Source: GCA-2731375 sp002731375
Lineage (GTDB): Bacteria; Pseudomonadota; Alphaproteobacteria; GCA-2731375
Length of the DNA stretch: 64,000 nt
Assembly: GCA_030752605.1 (NCBI GenBank)
Contig: JASMDX010000074.1
Span: 1 to 64,000 of the forward strand
Reading direction: 5' to 3'
A program made the translations under genes and the position numbers. How positions within the stretch are numbered: the stretch's first letter is position 1; each line of letters opens with the position of its first letter. Below, in pieces: positions 17,449 to 26,987 of the stretch. Under the pieces are notes generated by a model. That model was not told the DNA's origin, searched no databases, and was given only the letters and a program-made list of their open reading frames with translations.

Positions 17449-18635
17449 GCACAATCCTTTCCGTCCCGAAGGGCGGCGCGCGCTGGCGATAGATCCGCCG
17501 CCGCGACGCCAAATGCTTTCAAATCGTCGGGAATACTGCGGCCCATGGCCAGGGCGGCGCTGGCCCGTCCCATGGATGGTGCTGTCTGAATGCCATAGCC
17601 GCCCTGTCCCGCCAGCCAGAAGAAGCCATCCAACTTCGGGTCAAAACCGACCACGGGAGTCTTGTCCTCCACGAAAGAGCGCAGACCTGCCCAGCTGCGG
17701 ATTATCCGGGGGATTTCCAGGCTGGTGGCCCGTTGCAGCCGGTCTACGGCGATAGCGATATCCAGCTCGTCGGGCTGCACATCACATGGTTCCATCGGCG
17801 TCTCGTCCGCCGGTGAGCCCATCAGGGCGCCGCTTTCGGGCCGGGCATAAAACTCCTCGTCGGCATCGATCAGGGCCGGCCAGGCCGCGAAGGCCTCTTC
17901 CGAGGGCCCATCGAACAAAATAGCCGTGCGCCGTTTCGGCACCAGGCCAACCGCCTCGGCGCCCGCCAAAGCGGCGATTTGATCGCACCAGGCGCCGGCG
18001 GCGTTGATCACAACCTTAGCCACAATCTCCCCATTCCCGGTGCTGATCCGCCAGGCATCATCACGGCGGGTCAGGTCATCAACCCGCGCATTCGTCCTCA
18101 ATACAGCGCCATGACGGTGCGCCCCGCGCAAAAAGCCCTGATGCAGGGCGTTCACATCCATATCCATGGCCTCTGCTTCCAGCACGCCGGCGGCGGCGTA
18201 GCCAGGGCGCACCACGGGTACGCGCCCGCGTAGGTCGGCCTCGCTCAAACGATGCATGCTATCCACATGCAGGGCGGCGGAGGTAAAAACCTCATCCAAT
18301 GCTGCCCGCTGGTCCTCACGGCCAATGAACATGACGCCACGGGGGGTCAGAAGCGGCGTATCGGTGAAACCATCGGGAGGGGCAAGCAGAAAGGCGCGCC
18401 CGGCGGAGGTCAGGGCGCGGATCGCGGCATTGCCATAGGCTTCCGTATACAGCGCGGCGGAGCGGCCCGTGGTGTGATAACCCGGTTGTGCCTCCATCTC
18501 CAGCAGCAGCACGCTGTTCTTGGCGGCGCCTTCGCTCTCCCGAGCAAGGAAATAGGCCGCCGAGGCTCCCGCCATGCCGGCGCCGATGATAACAAAATCG
18601 ATTATATCTTCCTGCAACGGCAATATAGACGCCAA
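17445..18635 (-). CDS. FAD-dependent D-amino-acid dehydrogenase (DAO family)
   Basis: About 396 residues. The N-terminal FAD motif IIGAGMAGASAAYFLARES and the segment GYHTTGRSAALYTEAYGN resemble DauA-type D-arginine dehydrogenases and related glycine/D-amino-acid oxidases. EMPAxS-like and GFDPKLDGFFWLAGQGGYG at the C-terminus are the usual FAD-binding end. The start codon shown is a TTG; nearby in-frame TTG codons are also possible. Its 3' end overlaps the MlrC start as ATGA, so the oxidase and MlrC were one transcription unit. The substrate is probably a D-amino acid or cyclic amine. Confidence 0.75.
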   Translation of the reverse strand: MASILPLQEDIIDFVIIGAGMAGASAAYFLARESEGAAKNSVLLLEMEAQPGYHTTGRSAALYTEAYGNAAIRALTSAGRAFLLAPPDGFTDTPLLTPRGVMFIGREDQRAALDEVFTSAALHVDSMHRLSEADLRGRVPVVRPGYAAAGVLEAEAMDMDVNALHQGFLRGAHRHGAVLRTNARVDDLTRRDDAWRISTGNGEIVAKVVINAAGAWCDQIAALAGAEAVGLVPKRRTAILFDGPSEEAFAAWPALIDADEEFYARPESGALMGSPADETPMEPCDVQPDELDIAIAVDRLQRATSLEIPRIIRSWAGLRSFVEDKTPVVGFDPKLDGFFWLAGQGGYGIQTAPSMGRASAALAMGRSIPDDLKAFGVAAADLSPARAALRDGKDCA

Positions 18636-18846
18636 CTCGTGGCGGCCTCCCTTGGTATTCTGTCGCCCAGCCCCGGTTTTCTTGGAGCAATTGTTTGTCT
18701 CGCTGGCGAATTCCAGTAACTATATCATCACTGGGCATTCATCCAGGGTTATCGGTTTGTTGGGTTTCGCACGGCATCAGCAAGCGCTGGACGTGGTGCC
18801 CGCAAGGTAGAAATGGACTGAAACCATCCGCGAATATGGAGGCGAC

Positions 18847-21051
18847 ATGCAAATTTTGGTGGGTCTGCGGGTGCTTCAGATCGGACCCGGCTTGGCGGCG
18901 GCCGCATGTGGACGCGCCTTTGCCGATGTCGGCGCCATGGTCAGCAGTATTGCCGCCGATGACGGCACGGCGCTGGCGGTTTACCTGAATGACGGCAAGC
19001 AATGCGCGGCACCGGACTGCACGCCAGCCGCATTGGCGGTGCATGCCGCGGCGGCTGACCTGCTGATTGTGCAGGGATCTCCGCAAGAGCTGGCGGCACG
19101 CGGTGTCGATGGCTCCGCCCTGCGCCAGCTAAATAACGCGGCGGTTATTGTCCTGATCTCACCCCATGGCCAGACCGGGCCCGACGCCAACCGCCCGGCC
19201 TCTGATCTAACCCTATTCTGTGATAGCGGCATCGCGCGCATGCTAACCGGCCAAGTTGACGATCTGTCCGAACCGCCGACCCGTGCCGTTGGCCGGCAAT
19301 CAGCCTTTATCGGCGGGTTGGCTGCTGCGGCCGCCGGCATGCATGCCCTGTTACTGGATACATCGATAGAACCGACCGGCGCTACCATCGATGTCTCGAT
19401 CCAGGAGGCGCTGGCAACCCTTGCCATGACCGAGCTGACGCGGATTGGCATGCAGGGCAAGGTCTGGTCACGCCGGCGCCTCACGGATGGCAATGGCGCG
19501 ACAGTGACCATCCTGCCGGCCAGGGACGGCTATGTTGCTATTTCGCCGCGCGAAAACCACCAATGGGCTGCCTGGTTGCAAGTCATGGGATCACCAGACT
19601 GGGGCCAGGAAGCGCGTTTCGCTGCCAAGCCGGACCGGGTCGAGAATTGGGACGCCTTGCATGCGCTGATGTCGGCATGGAGCCGAACGCATGACAAACA
19701 ATGGATCGCGGACGCCGCCCAGGCCGCGCGCGTGCCCTCTTTCCCGTTGCAGGAGCCAGCCGAACAGTTTGCCTCCGCCCAGCTTGCCCATCGCCAATTC
19801 TTCCGGCCAATAAAGATACGGGGCGAGTGCGTGATGGCGCCCGGATCACCTTTCCGCGCCGTCCCCTGGGACAGGCAAGCGCCCGGCGGCATCGAAAAGG
19901 CCTCGGGCGCTGGCGCGCTGCTGCCCCTTTCGGGCATACGTGTGCTCGATTTTTCCTGGGTTATCGCCGGACCAACCGCGACGCGCTATCTGGCGGCCAT
20001 GGGCGCTGAGGTTATCAAGGTTGAAGCGCCAGGGCGTGGTGATCCAGGGCGAGGAATGGGGCTGCATGCGGTGCTTGGCCAGGCCAAGCGCGGTATCACC
20101 CTCGATCTGCATCAGCCCAAGGCAGCCGCCATCGCCAGGGCCTTGGCCGCCCGTGCCGATATTGTCATCGAAAATTTTGGTACCGGCGTTATGGAGCGTC
20201 TCGGCCTCGGGCCCGAAGACTTGGCCCGGGAAAATCCGGAAATCCTCTATCTTTCCGCCTCGGGGCATGGCCGTGACGGACCGGAAGCAGGCGCGGTGGC
20301 CTACGGCACCCTGTTGCAATGCTATGCCGGTTTCGCGGGCCTGAACGGTCATCCAAACGCATCGCCCCGTGTCGGCATGGCCTGGGTCGATCCGATGTGC
20401 GGCCTAAAACTTGCTTTTATCGGGGCGGCTGGAATTTGGCATCGCCACTGGACGGGCGGTGGAATGCGCATCGATTTTTCGATGATGGAGGCATTGCTCT
20501 GGACTATGGCGGAACCCTTGCTTGCCGCACAGCTCCAGGGACCGCTCCAGCCCCAGGGCAACGCCGACGGCGGCTGCGCTCCGCATGGTATTTTCCCGTC
20601 AAAAGGCGATGATGCCTGGGTCGGGATCGCGGTGTGCGATGATGATGGCTGGCGGTCCTTGTGTGCCGTGATCGACGCGCTTGGGCCATTGCGTGATCTG
20701 GGCCTCGACGCCCGGCATGACCGTGGTGCGGAGATCGACCGAACCTTGACGGACTGGACGCGTGCACGTACGGCCAAGGCGGCCATGGAAACACTTCTTG
20801 CGGTGGGTATTCCGGCGGCTGTGCTCGCCTCGTCGCTTGATCTCAAGGCAAGTGATCATCTCCATGCGCGCGGCTTTTGGCAGGAGAGTGATCCCGGAGT
20901 CTTACCGGGCCTGCCGTGGCGGGCTAGCTTTGGACGCAAGAATGGCCCCGCGCCGGGACATGGCGACGATACGGATACGGTGCTCGGCGACGTGCTGTCT
21001 CTTTCCGTGGAGGAAATCGCGGCCCTCCGCGCCTCGGGCGCGCTCGGTTAG
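18847..21051 (+). CDS. tandem-fused CaiB/BaiF CoA-transferase family protein
   Basis: 734 residues comprising two class III CoA-transferase domains in one chain. Domain 1 (residues about 1-350) carries ATIDVSIQEALATL with candidate aspartate D182. Domain 2 (about 360-734) begins LSGIRVLDFSWVIAGPTATR, includes YLAAMGAEVIKVEAPG, and has RIDFSMMEALLW with D543. The aspartate in this position forms the acyl-CoA intermediate in formyl-CoA transferase. Most family members are single-domain homodimers of about 400 residues, so this is a fused form. A GGAGG site precedes the ATG at 18847. The substrate pair is unknown. Confidence 0.85.
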   Translation: MQILVGLRVLQIGPGLAAAACGRAFADVGAMVSSIAADDGTALAVYLNDGKQCAAPDCTPAALAVHAAAADLLIVQGSPQELAARGVDGSALRQLNNAAVIVLISPHGQTGPDANRPASDLTLFCDSGIARMLTGQVDDLSEPPTRAVGRQSAFIGGLAAAAAGMHALLLDTSIEPTGATIDVSIQEALATLAMTELTRIGMQGKVWSRRRLTDGNGATVTILPARDGYVAISPRENHQWAAWLQVMGSPDWGQEARFAAKPDRVENWDALHALMSAWSRTHDKQWIADAAQAARVPSFPLQEPAEQFASAQLAHRQFFRPIKIRGECVMAPGSPFRAVPWDRQAPGGIEKASGAGALLPLSGIRVLDFSWVIAGPTATRYLAAMGAEVIKVEAPGRGDPGRGMGLHAVLGQAKRGITLDLHQPKAAAIARALAARADIVIENFGTGVMERLGLGPEDLARENPEILYLSASGHGRDGPEAGAVAYGTLLQCYAGFAGLNGHPNASPRVGMAWVDPMCGLKLAFIGAAGIWHRHWTGGGMRIDFSMMEALLWTMAEPLLAAQLQGPLQPQGNADGGCAPHGIFPSKGDDAWVGIAVCDDDGWRSLCAVIDALGPLRDLGLDARHDRGAEIDRTLTDWTRARTAKAAMETLLAVGIPAAVLASSLDLKASDHLHARGFWQESDPGVLPGLPWRASFGRKNGPAPGHGDDTDTVLGDVLSLSVEEIAALRASGALG

Positions 21052-21059
21052 CGGTCTTT

Positions 21060-21520
21060 TCGCTCGGGCACTTTTTGTGATGCGTCTATTCGGCGCCACG
21101 CCGTTTCGGCCGGTATAGGCATCATCGGGCAGGCGGCGGTCCGGGTCGGTATATTGTGGTACGGCAATCTGCATCATGGGGTTTTCGGCCAAGTGCTGGG
21201 CTAATTAGGAAACCGCGGCGGCTGAAATTGGCTTGATCATGACATGATCGACACCCGCCTTGATCATGCCGCGTACTCGCTCGGGACTGCTTTCAGCCAA
21301 CAGGCAGATTACCGACAGGCCTTGCAGCAGGGCCATGGTCTCGAAATCCGTTGTGCTGGTGTCCGCGACCAAAACATCGGCGGGAAATTCACGCAAGGTC
21401 TTCAAAGCTGCCTCCGCCGACTGCGTTGGCTTGGTCTCCAACACGGATCCCAAGGCAATCCGCTCCAGGGTGCCGATCCGCAGCAACAACGCCTTAGTTT
21501 CATTGGTTGATGTGTTTGAT
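21060..21520 (-). pseudogene. response-regulator receiver protein remnant with in-frame TAA
   Basis: The receiver-like frame reads EFPADVLVADTSTTDFETMA, with the aspartate of VAD as the likely phospho-acceptor position, then AGVDHVMIKPISAAAVS. An in-frame TAA (21207-21205) interrupts it. The same frame then continues LAQHLAENPMMQ, IAVPQYTDPDRRLPDDAYTG and RNGVAPNRR. Such an xDPDRR/FGPDRRR tail closes many alphaproteobacterial stand-alone receivers, so the two parts are one broken gene. The N-terminal acidic pocket (DD) is not visible. No native stop remains before the end of the CoA-transferase gene on the other strand. Confidence 0.6.
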
Positions 21521-21629
21521 GCTTTGGATAAGAGAGCTTTCCGTCAGCTGTTTGACGATAGCCACCGGAACATTTCAGACCATCATTTTCGCGCGACCAT
21601 AGCCATGGGGCACGGCATTTAAACCATCC

Positions 21630-22955
21630 GTGACAGAAGATCGGAAACCGGTTACTACAACGGCCATGACAGTCACCATGCGAAGCGGCGCCAACGCTGA
21701 CGCCGGAAAATCGGTCGCGCCCGGGAGGGAGGACCCGCGTGCCGACGGCCGGGTTATCGGCTTGATCAGTGGTGCGCATTTTCTTAGCCATTATCTGATT
21801 TATTTGTTACCGCCGGTCCTGCCGCTGATGAAAGTTGACTTCGGTGTCAGTTACGCCGCCTTGGGTCTGATCATGACGATTTTCAACCTGACCTCGGCGT
21901 TGACCCATGTCCCCATGGGTTTCGTGGTTGATCGGTTCGGCGCCCGGCGTTTGTTGATCGTTGGCGTTGCCGTATCGACACTGACTTACGTCAGCATGGG
22001 GGCGTTCGCGGGCTACACGGCCATTCTGATCTTGGCGGCGATTGCTGGCGTCGCCAATAGTGTTTATCACCCAGCCGACTATGCCATTATTTCCGCCATG
22101 GTCTCGAACCAGCGGATTGGGCGCGCCTTTTCCGTGCACACATTCGCCGGCTTCGCGGGCGGGGCCGTGGCGCCAATGGTCATGGCCTATGTCTCGATCC
22201 AGTGGGGCTGGCGCGTGGGCCTGATGCTAACCGGCGTTTTGGGCACGGTGATCTGGCTGTCCCTTTTGATCAACCGGCATGCCCTGTCGGACGGCGTTAC
22301 CCGCCAGGCAGCTGGATCCGCGCGCGCGGACAGCGCCGTGGAAAAGCCAGGCCAAACGCAGGAAAAAACCGGCGTGGCGTTGCTGTTGTCCTTGCCCGTC
22401 GTTATGTGTTTCTTGTTTTTCACTCTGCTCTCAGTGTCCCAGAACGGACTGTCCACATTTGCCGTCGCTGCCTTTGTTTCGATTCAGGACATTTCCTTGG
22501 AAGGGGCGCAAATGGCCTTGACGGCATTTTTGGTCGGCAGCGCCCTGGGCGTCCTGGTCGGCGGCCAGATCGCCGACCGCACGCGGCGCCATGAATGGGT
22601 CGCGGCGCTGTGCTTCATGGCGACGGCGGTGGTGATATTCACTGTTGGCAATATGCTGCTGTCGGCGGGTTGGGTGATCGCGGCCATGGCCTTGGGCGGC
22701 ATGACATTCGGCGCCATCATGCCGGCCCGGGATATGCTGGTGCGCGCGGTGACACCGGAAGGCTCCATGGGGAAAGTGTTTGGCTTTGTCTCCACCGGCC
22801 TCAATATCGGCGGCGCGGCAACACCGGTATTTTTTGGCTGGCTGCTGGATCAGGGGGAGCCGCGCCTGTTGTTCTGGTTTGGACCCATAAGCATGCTGGT
22901 GGCGGCGCTGGTTGCCGTGATTATTCCCATGGCTCGGCCCAAGGCGCAGTCATAG
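21630..22955 (+). CDS. MFS transporter
   Basis: Up to 441 residues with about 12 hydrophobic segments, beginning LISGAHFLSHYLIYLLPPVL. The loop GFVVDRFGARRLLIVG between TM2 and TM3 is the major facilitator signature. GVANSVYHPADYAIISAMV and FAGFAGGAVAPMVMAY resemble the Fsr/CynX-type branch. The transported compound is unknown. The start is uncertain: GTG 21630, ATG 21666 or ATG 21678, none with a strong ribosome site. It lies downstream of the broken receiver gene on the other strand. It ends 115 bases before surA. Confidence 0.8.
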   Translation: MTEDRKPVTTTAMTVTMRSGANADAGKSVAPGREDPRADGRVIGLISGAHFLSHYLIYLLPPVLPLMKVDFGVSYAALGLIMTIFNLTSALTHVPMGFVVDRFGARRLLIVGVAVSTLTYVSMGAFAGYTAILILAAIAGVANSVYHPADYAIISAMVSNQRIGRAFSVHTFAGFAGGAVAPMVMAYVSIQWGWRVGLMLTGVLGTVIWLSLLINRHALSDGVTRQAAGSARADSAVEKPGQTQEKTGVALLLSLPVVMCFLFFTLLSVSQNGLSTFAVAAFVSIQDISLEGAQMALTAFLVGSALGVLVGGQIADRTRRHEWVAALCFMATAVVIFTVGNMLLSAGWVIAAMALGGMTFGAIMPARDMLVRAVTPEGSMGKVFGFVSTGLNIGGAATPVFFGWLLDQGEPRLLFWFGPISMLVAALVAVIIPMARPKAQS

Positions 22956-23070
22956 AGCGGTAGGCGGCGACGGCAGCAGTCATTGCCGCCATGCCGGCTA
23001 AAAAAAAGGGCAGCATGGCACTTCTATTGCGGACGCCAAGCCTCTATTTTGAAGCAGGAGCATTTCCGGA

Positions 23071-24399
23071 TTGTTAGAAAGTCGCCGAATGGTACTACCT
23101 CTTAATAAAGTGCATCTTGCCGGCTTCCCCTTGGGTTTTCGTCGGCGCGGATTGATGTTTCCCCTGATCATCGCGGTGACGGCGGTATTCGCGGCGCCGG
23201 CATTGGCCCAGGATGTCCAACGGATCGCGGCCATCGTCAATGACGAGGTTATCTCCCGCTACGATGTGGAACAGCGCATCCATTTGGTGATTGCCACTTC
23301 ACGCCTGCAAGACAATGCTCAAACGCGGCGTCGTCTTCGCCAACAGGTCCTACGCGGCCTGATTGATGAAAGCCTGCAGCTGCAAGCCGCCAAGCGCCAT
23401 TCCATACGGGTTGGCAAGTCGGATCTGGAACATGCCTTCCGCTTTATTGAAAAACAGAACAGGGTTCCCATGGGCGGCCTGGACCAATACATGCAACGAT
23501 CTGGAATTCCCAAGGTGGCATTGGAAATCCAGCTGCGGGCGCAAATTTCCTGGTCTAAACTGGTGCGCCGTCGGCTTAGCCGCAATGTGCAAATCGGTGA
23601 TGAAGAGGTTGATGAGGCTTTGGCGCGGCTGCAGGTCAACGCGGGACGGTCGGAGCAACGAATTTCAGAGATATTTCTACCCATCGATTCGCCGGATCAC
23701 GTTGAAGAGGTCCGCCGCGCCAGCATTGGTATGTTGCGGCAGTTGCGTGAGGGCGCTTCCTTTGCCGCTCTAGCCCGGCAGTTTAGCCGCGGCGCCACGG
23801 CGGCCCAGGGCGGTGCGGTGGGCTGGGTGCAGCCGGGGCAACTTGCCACCGCCTTGGACCAGGCAATTAGCAAACTACGGCTCGACGGGATTTCCGAACC
23901 CATCCAGGCGGCGGGCGGCTATTATCTGGTTCAGTTGCACGAGCGGAGAGAGATCACGGCGGTGGCCCAGGGCGGCATGAAGCTGGCATTGAAACAGATC
24001 GTACTGGCCGTGGCCGGAGATGCGAAAGAAGTCGACTATGAGGTCCGGGAGACATTGGCCAAGACCATGGCAGAAAGCACAAAGGGCTGCGGTAATGTTG
24101 CGACCGCGGCAAAAGAACTAGAGATGGCCAGCGCTGGAGATCTGGGCAGTGTGAAACTGGCCGACCTGCCTGGTAACATTGCCGAAACCGTCAGGGATCT
24201 GGCCATTGGCCGCTTTAGCCCGCCGATCCGCAAGAAGGGTTTGGTCATGCTGTTGATGGTTTGCAAACGCGAAAAGATTAAGGGCCAAGGTCCAAGTCGG
24301 GAGAGTATTACCAAGAATTTGACAAAGCAGCGTTTGGCCATGCTGGCGCAGCGCTATCTGCGGGATTTACGGCGCTCGGCGGTCGTGGAACTACGCTAA
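23071..24399 (+). CDS. surA: periplasmic chaperone/peptidyl-prolyl isomerase SurA
   Basis: Up to 442 residues. A signal-type segment (MFPLIIAVTAVFAAPALAQ) leads to the N-terminal SurA chaperone domain (IAAIVNDEVISRYDVEQRI). It contains a parvulin domain at about residues 185-295 (RISEIFLPIDSPDH, FSRGATAAQGGAVGWVQPG) and a C-terminal helix. SurA assists folding of outer-membrane beta-barrels. The start is uncertain: TTG 23071 follows GCAGGAG, but ATG 23089 and ATG 23155 are also possible and the last would give the shortest signal peptide. TAATG overlap links it to pdxA. The lptD gene that often precedes this set is not adjacent here. Confidence 0.87.
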   Translation: MLESRRMVLPLNKVHLAGFPLGFRRRGLMFPLIIAVTAVFAAPALAQDVQRIAAIVNDEVISRYDVEQRIHLVIATSRLQDNAQTRRRLRQQVLRGLIDESLQLQAAKRHSIRVGKSDLEHAFRFIEKQNRVPMGGLDQYMQRSGIPKVALEIQLRAQISWSKLVRRRLSRNVQIGDEEVDEALARLQVNAGRSEQRISEIFLPIDSPDHVEEVRRASIGMLRQLREGASFAALARQFSRGATAAQGGAVGWVQPGQLATALDQAISKLRLDGISEPIQAAGGYYLVQLHERREITAVAQGGMKLALKQIVLAVAGDAKEVDYEVRETLAKTMAESTKGCGNVATAAKELEMASAGDLGSVKLADLPGNIAETVRDLAIGRFSPPIRKKGLVMLLMVCKREKIKGQGPSRESITKNLTKQRLAMLAQRYLRDLRRSAVVELR

Positions 24400-25493
24400 T
24401 GGCTACCGCCCAGCGCCCCGGTTCCCAGCCGCCAAATCCCCCGCCTCCAGCTATCCGGGCGCCTATCGCGATGACCATGGGCGAGCCGTCTGGCATTGGG
24501 GTGGAGATCGCCCTGAAGGCCTGGAGCCGGCGGGTGATATATGATCTGCCGCCATTTTATCTGATCGCCGATCCGAATCTGGTGCGGGAGGAAGCCGTGG
24601 TGCTGGGAAAGGCTCGGGCATCGACGCGCGGTGCGGCCTTCAAGGTGATTGAAATTGCTGCGCCGGCGGAGAGCATTGACCATTTTGAACACGGCTTGCC
24701 GGTATTGTGCCAGCCCCTGGCCGCAAAGCCGGTGCCGGGCGTGCTGGACAAAGCCAATGCAGCGGCCGTGCTGGGTGCTATTGAGGCCGCAGTGCATCAT
24801 GTGCGTACGGGCCAGGCTGCCGCCATCGTCACCAATCCGATCCAGAAATCGGTCTTGCACGAAACCGGTTTTGAGCATCCGGGCCATACGGAGTATCTGG
24901 CCGCGCTGTGCGGTGACGGACATTTGCCGGTGATGCTGCTGAGCTGCCCTGGCCTGAAAACCGTACCGGTGACTATTCATCTGGCGCTAGAAGATGCCAT
25001 CGCCGCCCTGACGACCGAGATGATCGTGGAACGGGCCTTGATCACTGCCAAGGCTCTGGACCAGGACTTCGGTTTCAGGCCGCCGCGCCTGGCTATCGCC
25101 GGATTGAACCCCCATGCGGGAGAAGCCGGCAATATGGGCCGGGAGGAGACGGAAATCATCCAACCGGCCATTGATCAATTGCGGGCCAGGGGCATTTCGG
25201 TGGTCGGCCCCATGGCACCGGATTCGATGTTTCACGAAGCAGCCCGGAAAACCTACGACGTGGCTATATGCATGTACCATGATCAGGCGCTTATCCCAGT
25301 CAAGACCCTGGGCTTTGAAAACGGCATCAATGTAACCCTTGGCCTGCCGATCATCCGTACCTCACCCGATCATGGTACTGCGCTGGATATCGCCGGCAAG
25401 GGCCAGGCCAATTCCCTAAGTCTGATCTCCGCCGTGGCCTATGCCGGACGGATTGCCCGATATCGGGCCCGGGCGCCCCAGGATCCCATCTGA
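24399..25493 (+). CDS. pdxA: 4-hydroxythreonine-4-phosphate dehydrogenase
   Basis: 364 residues. AIAMTMGEPSGIGVEIALK (shown here as MTMGEPSGIG), GHTEYLAALCG, LNPHAGEAGNMGREE, GPMAPDSMFHEAA and MYHDQALIPVKTLGF are PdxA signatures. The enzyme oxidises 4-phosphohydroxy-L-threonine in the DXP-dependent pyridoxal phosphate pathway; the histidines of the HTEY, GHxxH and YHDQ motifs bind a metal. The ATG overlaps the surA stop as TAATG. The next gene, ksgA, starts two bases after the stop, so this is part of the surA-pdxA-ksgA operon. Confidence 0.95.
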   Translation: MATAQRPGSQPPNPPPPAIRAPIAMTMGEPSGIGVEIALKAWSRRVIYDLPPFYLIADPNLVREEAVVLGKARASTRGAAFKVIEIAAPAESIDHFEHGLPVLCQPLAAKPVPGVLDKANAAAVLGAIEAAVHHVRTGQAAAIVTNPIQKSVLHETGFEHPGHTEYLAALCGDGHLPVMLLSCPGLKTVPVTIHLALEDAIAALTTEMIVERALITAKALDQDFGFRPPRLAIAGLNPHAGEAGNMGREETEIIQPAIDQLRARGISVVGPMAPDSMFHEAARKTYDVAICMYHDQALIPVKTLGFENGINVTLGLPIIRTSPDHGTALDIAGKGQANSLSLISAVAYAGRIARYRARAPQDPI

Positions 25494-25494
25494 A

Positions 25495-26328
25495 GTGGCG
25501 GATCCACTGGCTGATTTGCCGCCGCTTCGCGAGGTTGTTGCTCAACACGAAATCAGAGCAACCAAGACACTGGGACAGAACTTTCTGCTCGACCTGAATT
25601 TGACCCGCAAGATCGCCCGCGCCGGCGGCCCTCTCGATGGCCAAACAGTGCTGGAAATCGGCCCCGGCCCGGGTGGCCTGACAAGGGCGTTGCTGGCGGA
25701 AGGCGCGGCGCATGTTGTCGCAGTGGAGCGGGACCGCCGCTGTCTTGCCGCGTTGGAAGAACTTGCCGCCGCGGTGCCGGGCCGCCTGACATTGGTGGAG
25801 GCCGACGCCCTGGAGATCGATGAACATGCCCTGTGTCCCCGGCCCTGCCGGGTCATAGCCAATCTGCCCTATAACATCTCAACGCCGCTGCTGTTCAAAT
25901 GGCTGGACCGGCTGGAGCTGTTCGAAAGCCTAACCCTAATGTTCCAGAAAGAGGTGGCCCAGCGCATTGCCGCGCAGCCGGGCGGCAAGGCTTATGGCCG
26001 CTTGTCGGTGATGGTGCAATGGCGTTGCCGGGCGAGAGCGTTGTTCGATCTGCCGGCGCGCGCCTTTACCCCGGCACCCAAAGTAACTTCCACCGTGATC
26101 GGGCTGGAACCCCGGACCGAGCCCCTGGCACCGGCTGATGCCACCAGGCTGGAGGCCGTTGTCGCCGCCGCTTTTGGACAGCGGCGCAAGATGCTGCGCA
26201 GTAGTCTTCGACAGCTCAGCGCCGATCCGGTGGGCCTGTTGCAGTCGGCCGGCCTTGAACCCACTTTGCGGGCGGAAAATCTAAGCGTTGAACAATTTTG
26301 TGCCCTGGCTAGGGCATGTCGCGGCTAA
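25495..26328 (+). CDS. ksgA: 16S rRNA dimethyladenosine transferase
   Basis: 277 residues. GQNFLLDLNLTRKIAR, EIGPGPGGLTRALL and ANLPYNISTPLL are the class I methyltransferase and (N/S)xPY motifs of RsmA/KsgA, which dimethylates A1518 and A1519 of 16S rRNA during small-subunit assembly. The GTG at 25495 is chosen because the longer frame from 25441 overlaps pdxA by 53 bases, while 25495 gives the usual length and follows the pdxA stop immediately. The stop overlaps the end of the convergent carbonic anhydrase gene. Confidence 0.93.
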   Translation: MADPLADLPPLREVVAQHEIRATKTLGQNFLLDLNLTRKIARAGGPLDGQTVLEIGPGPGGLTRALLAEGAAHVVAVERDRRCLAALEELAAAVPGRLTLVEADALEIDEHALCPRPCRVIANLPYNISTPLLFKWLDRLELFESLTLMFQKEVAQRIAAQPGGKAYGRLSVMVQWRCRARALFDLPARAFTPAPKVTSTVIGLEPRTEPLAPADATRLEAVVAAAFGQRRKMLRSSLRQLSADPVGLLQSAGLEPTLRAENLSVEQFCALARACRG

Positions 26329-26987
26329 TCGGCGGTCGGGTGATCGAAAATGCCGGTTTCGGGATCCATCACCCATAGTCCGCCGCTGGAAATATCAAAC
26401 CAGGCGCCATGCAGGCTCAATCGGCCTTTGCTCTCGAGAATGGACACGCAGGGAAAGGTGCGCAGATTTTCGATGGAGTTGCCGATGGAATGCCGCTCCA
26501 TCGCAGTCTGCCGTTCGGCATCGGTCATCCCCCGTATGGTGGATATGGCCTCGACCGCCGGTGTCAGCAGTCCCATCCATTTACCGATGAAATCACCCGG
26601 CGACAATGGCTCCGCCGAGCTGTCTAGCGCCGCTATGATGCCGCCGCAGCGGCCATGGCCGAGAACCACGATATGTTTGACCTTGAGGCTCTGGACCGCG
26701 AATTCGAGAGCGGCGGAGGTTGAGTGATATTCGCCGTCGGGATTGTACGATGGTACTAGGTTGGCGACATTGCGGATAACAAAGATTTCGCCCGGCATGG
26801 CATTGAAAATTATTTCCGGTGCCGCCCTGGAATCGCAACAGGCGATGACCAGGGTTTCGGGCGTTTGCCCCTGTTCTGCCAGGATGTGGTAGCGCTCGCT
26901 CTCATGGGCCAGATTGTTCTTCTTGAACTCGTGGTAACCCGTCAGTAGTGCTTTTGGGAATGCCGTCATCGCCTTATTGCCCATCAC
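26325..26987 (-). CDS. beta-class carbonic anhydrase
   Basis: 220 residues. The zinc ligands are visible as CCDSRAAPEII (C50-x-D-x-R) and GHGRCGG (H111, C114), and the PYNPDGEYHSTSAALEFAV-type segment follows the family. It interconverts CO2 and bicarbonate, which supports carboxylases such as the acyl-CoA and fatty-acid enzymes. Initiation may be at 26987 or at the internal ATG about six codons later (MTAFPK). The first 14 bases overlap the end of gmk, so it may be read with the gmk/yicC unit. It ends tail-to-tail with ksgA, and the stop codons overlap. Confidence 0.9.
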   Translation of the reverse strand: MMGNKAMTAFPKALLTGYHEFKKNNLAHESERYHILAEQGQTPETLVIACCDSRAAPEIIFNAMPGEIFVIRNVANLVPSYNPDGEYHSTSAALEFAVQSLKVKHIVVLGHGRCGGIIAALDSSAEPLSPGDFIGKWMGLLTPAVEAISTIRGMTDAERQTAMERHSIGNSIENLRTFPCVSILESKGRLSLHGAWFDISSGGLWVMDPETGIFDHPTAD

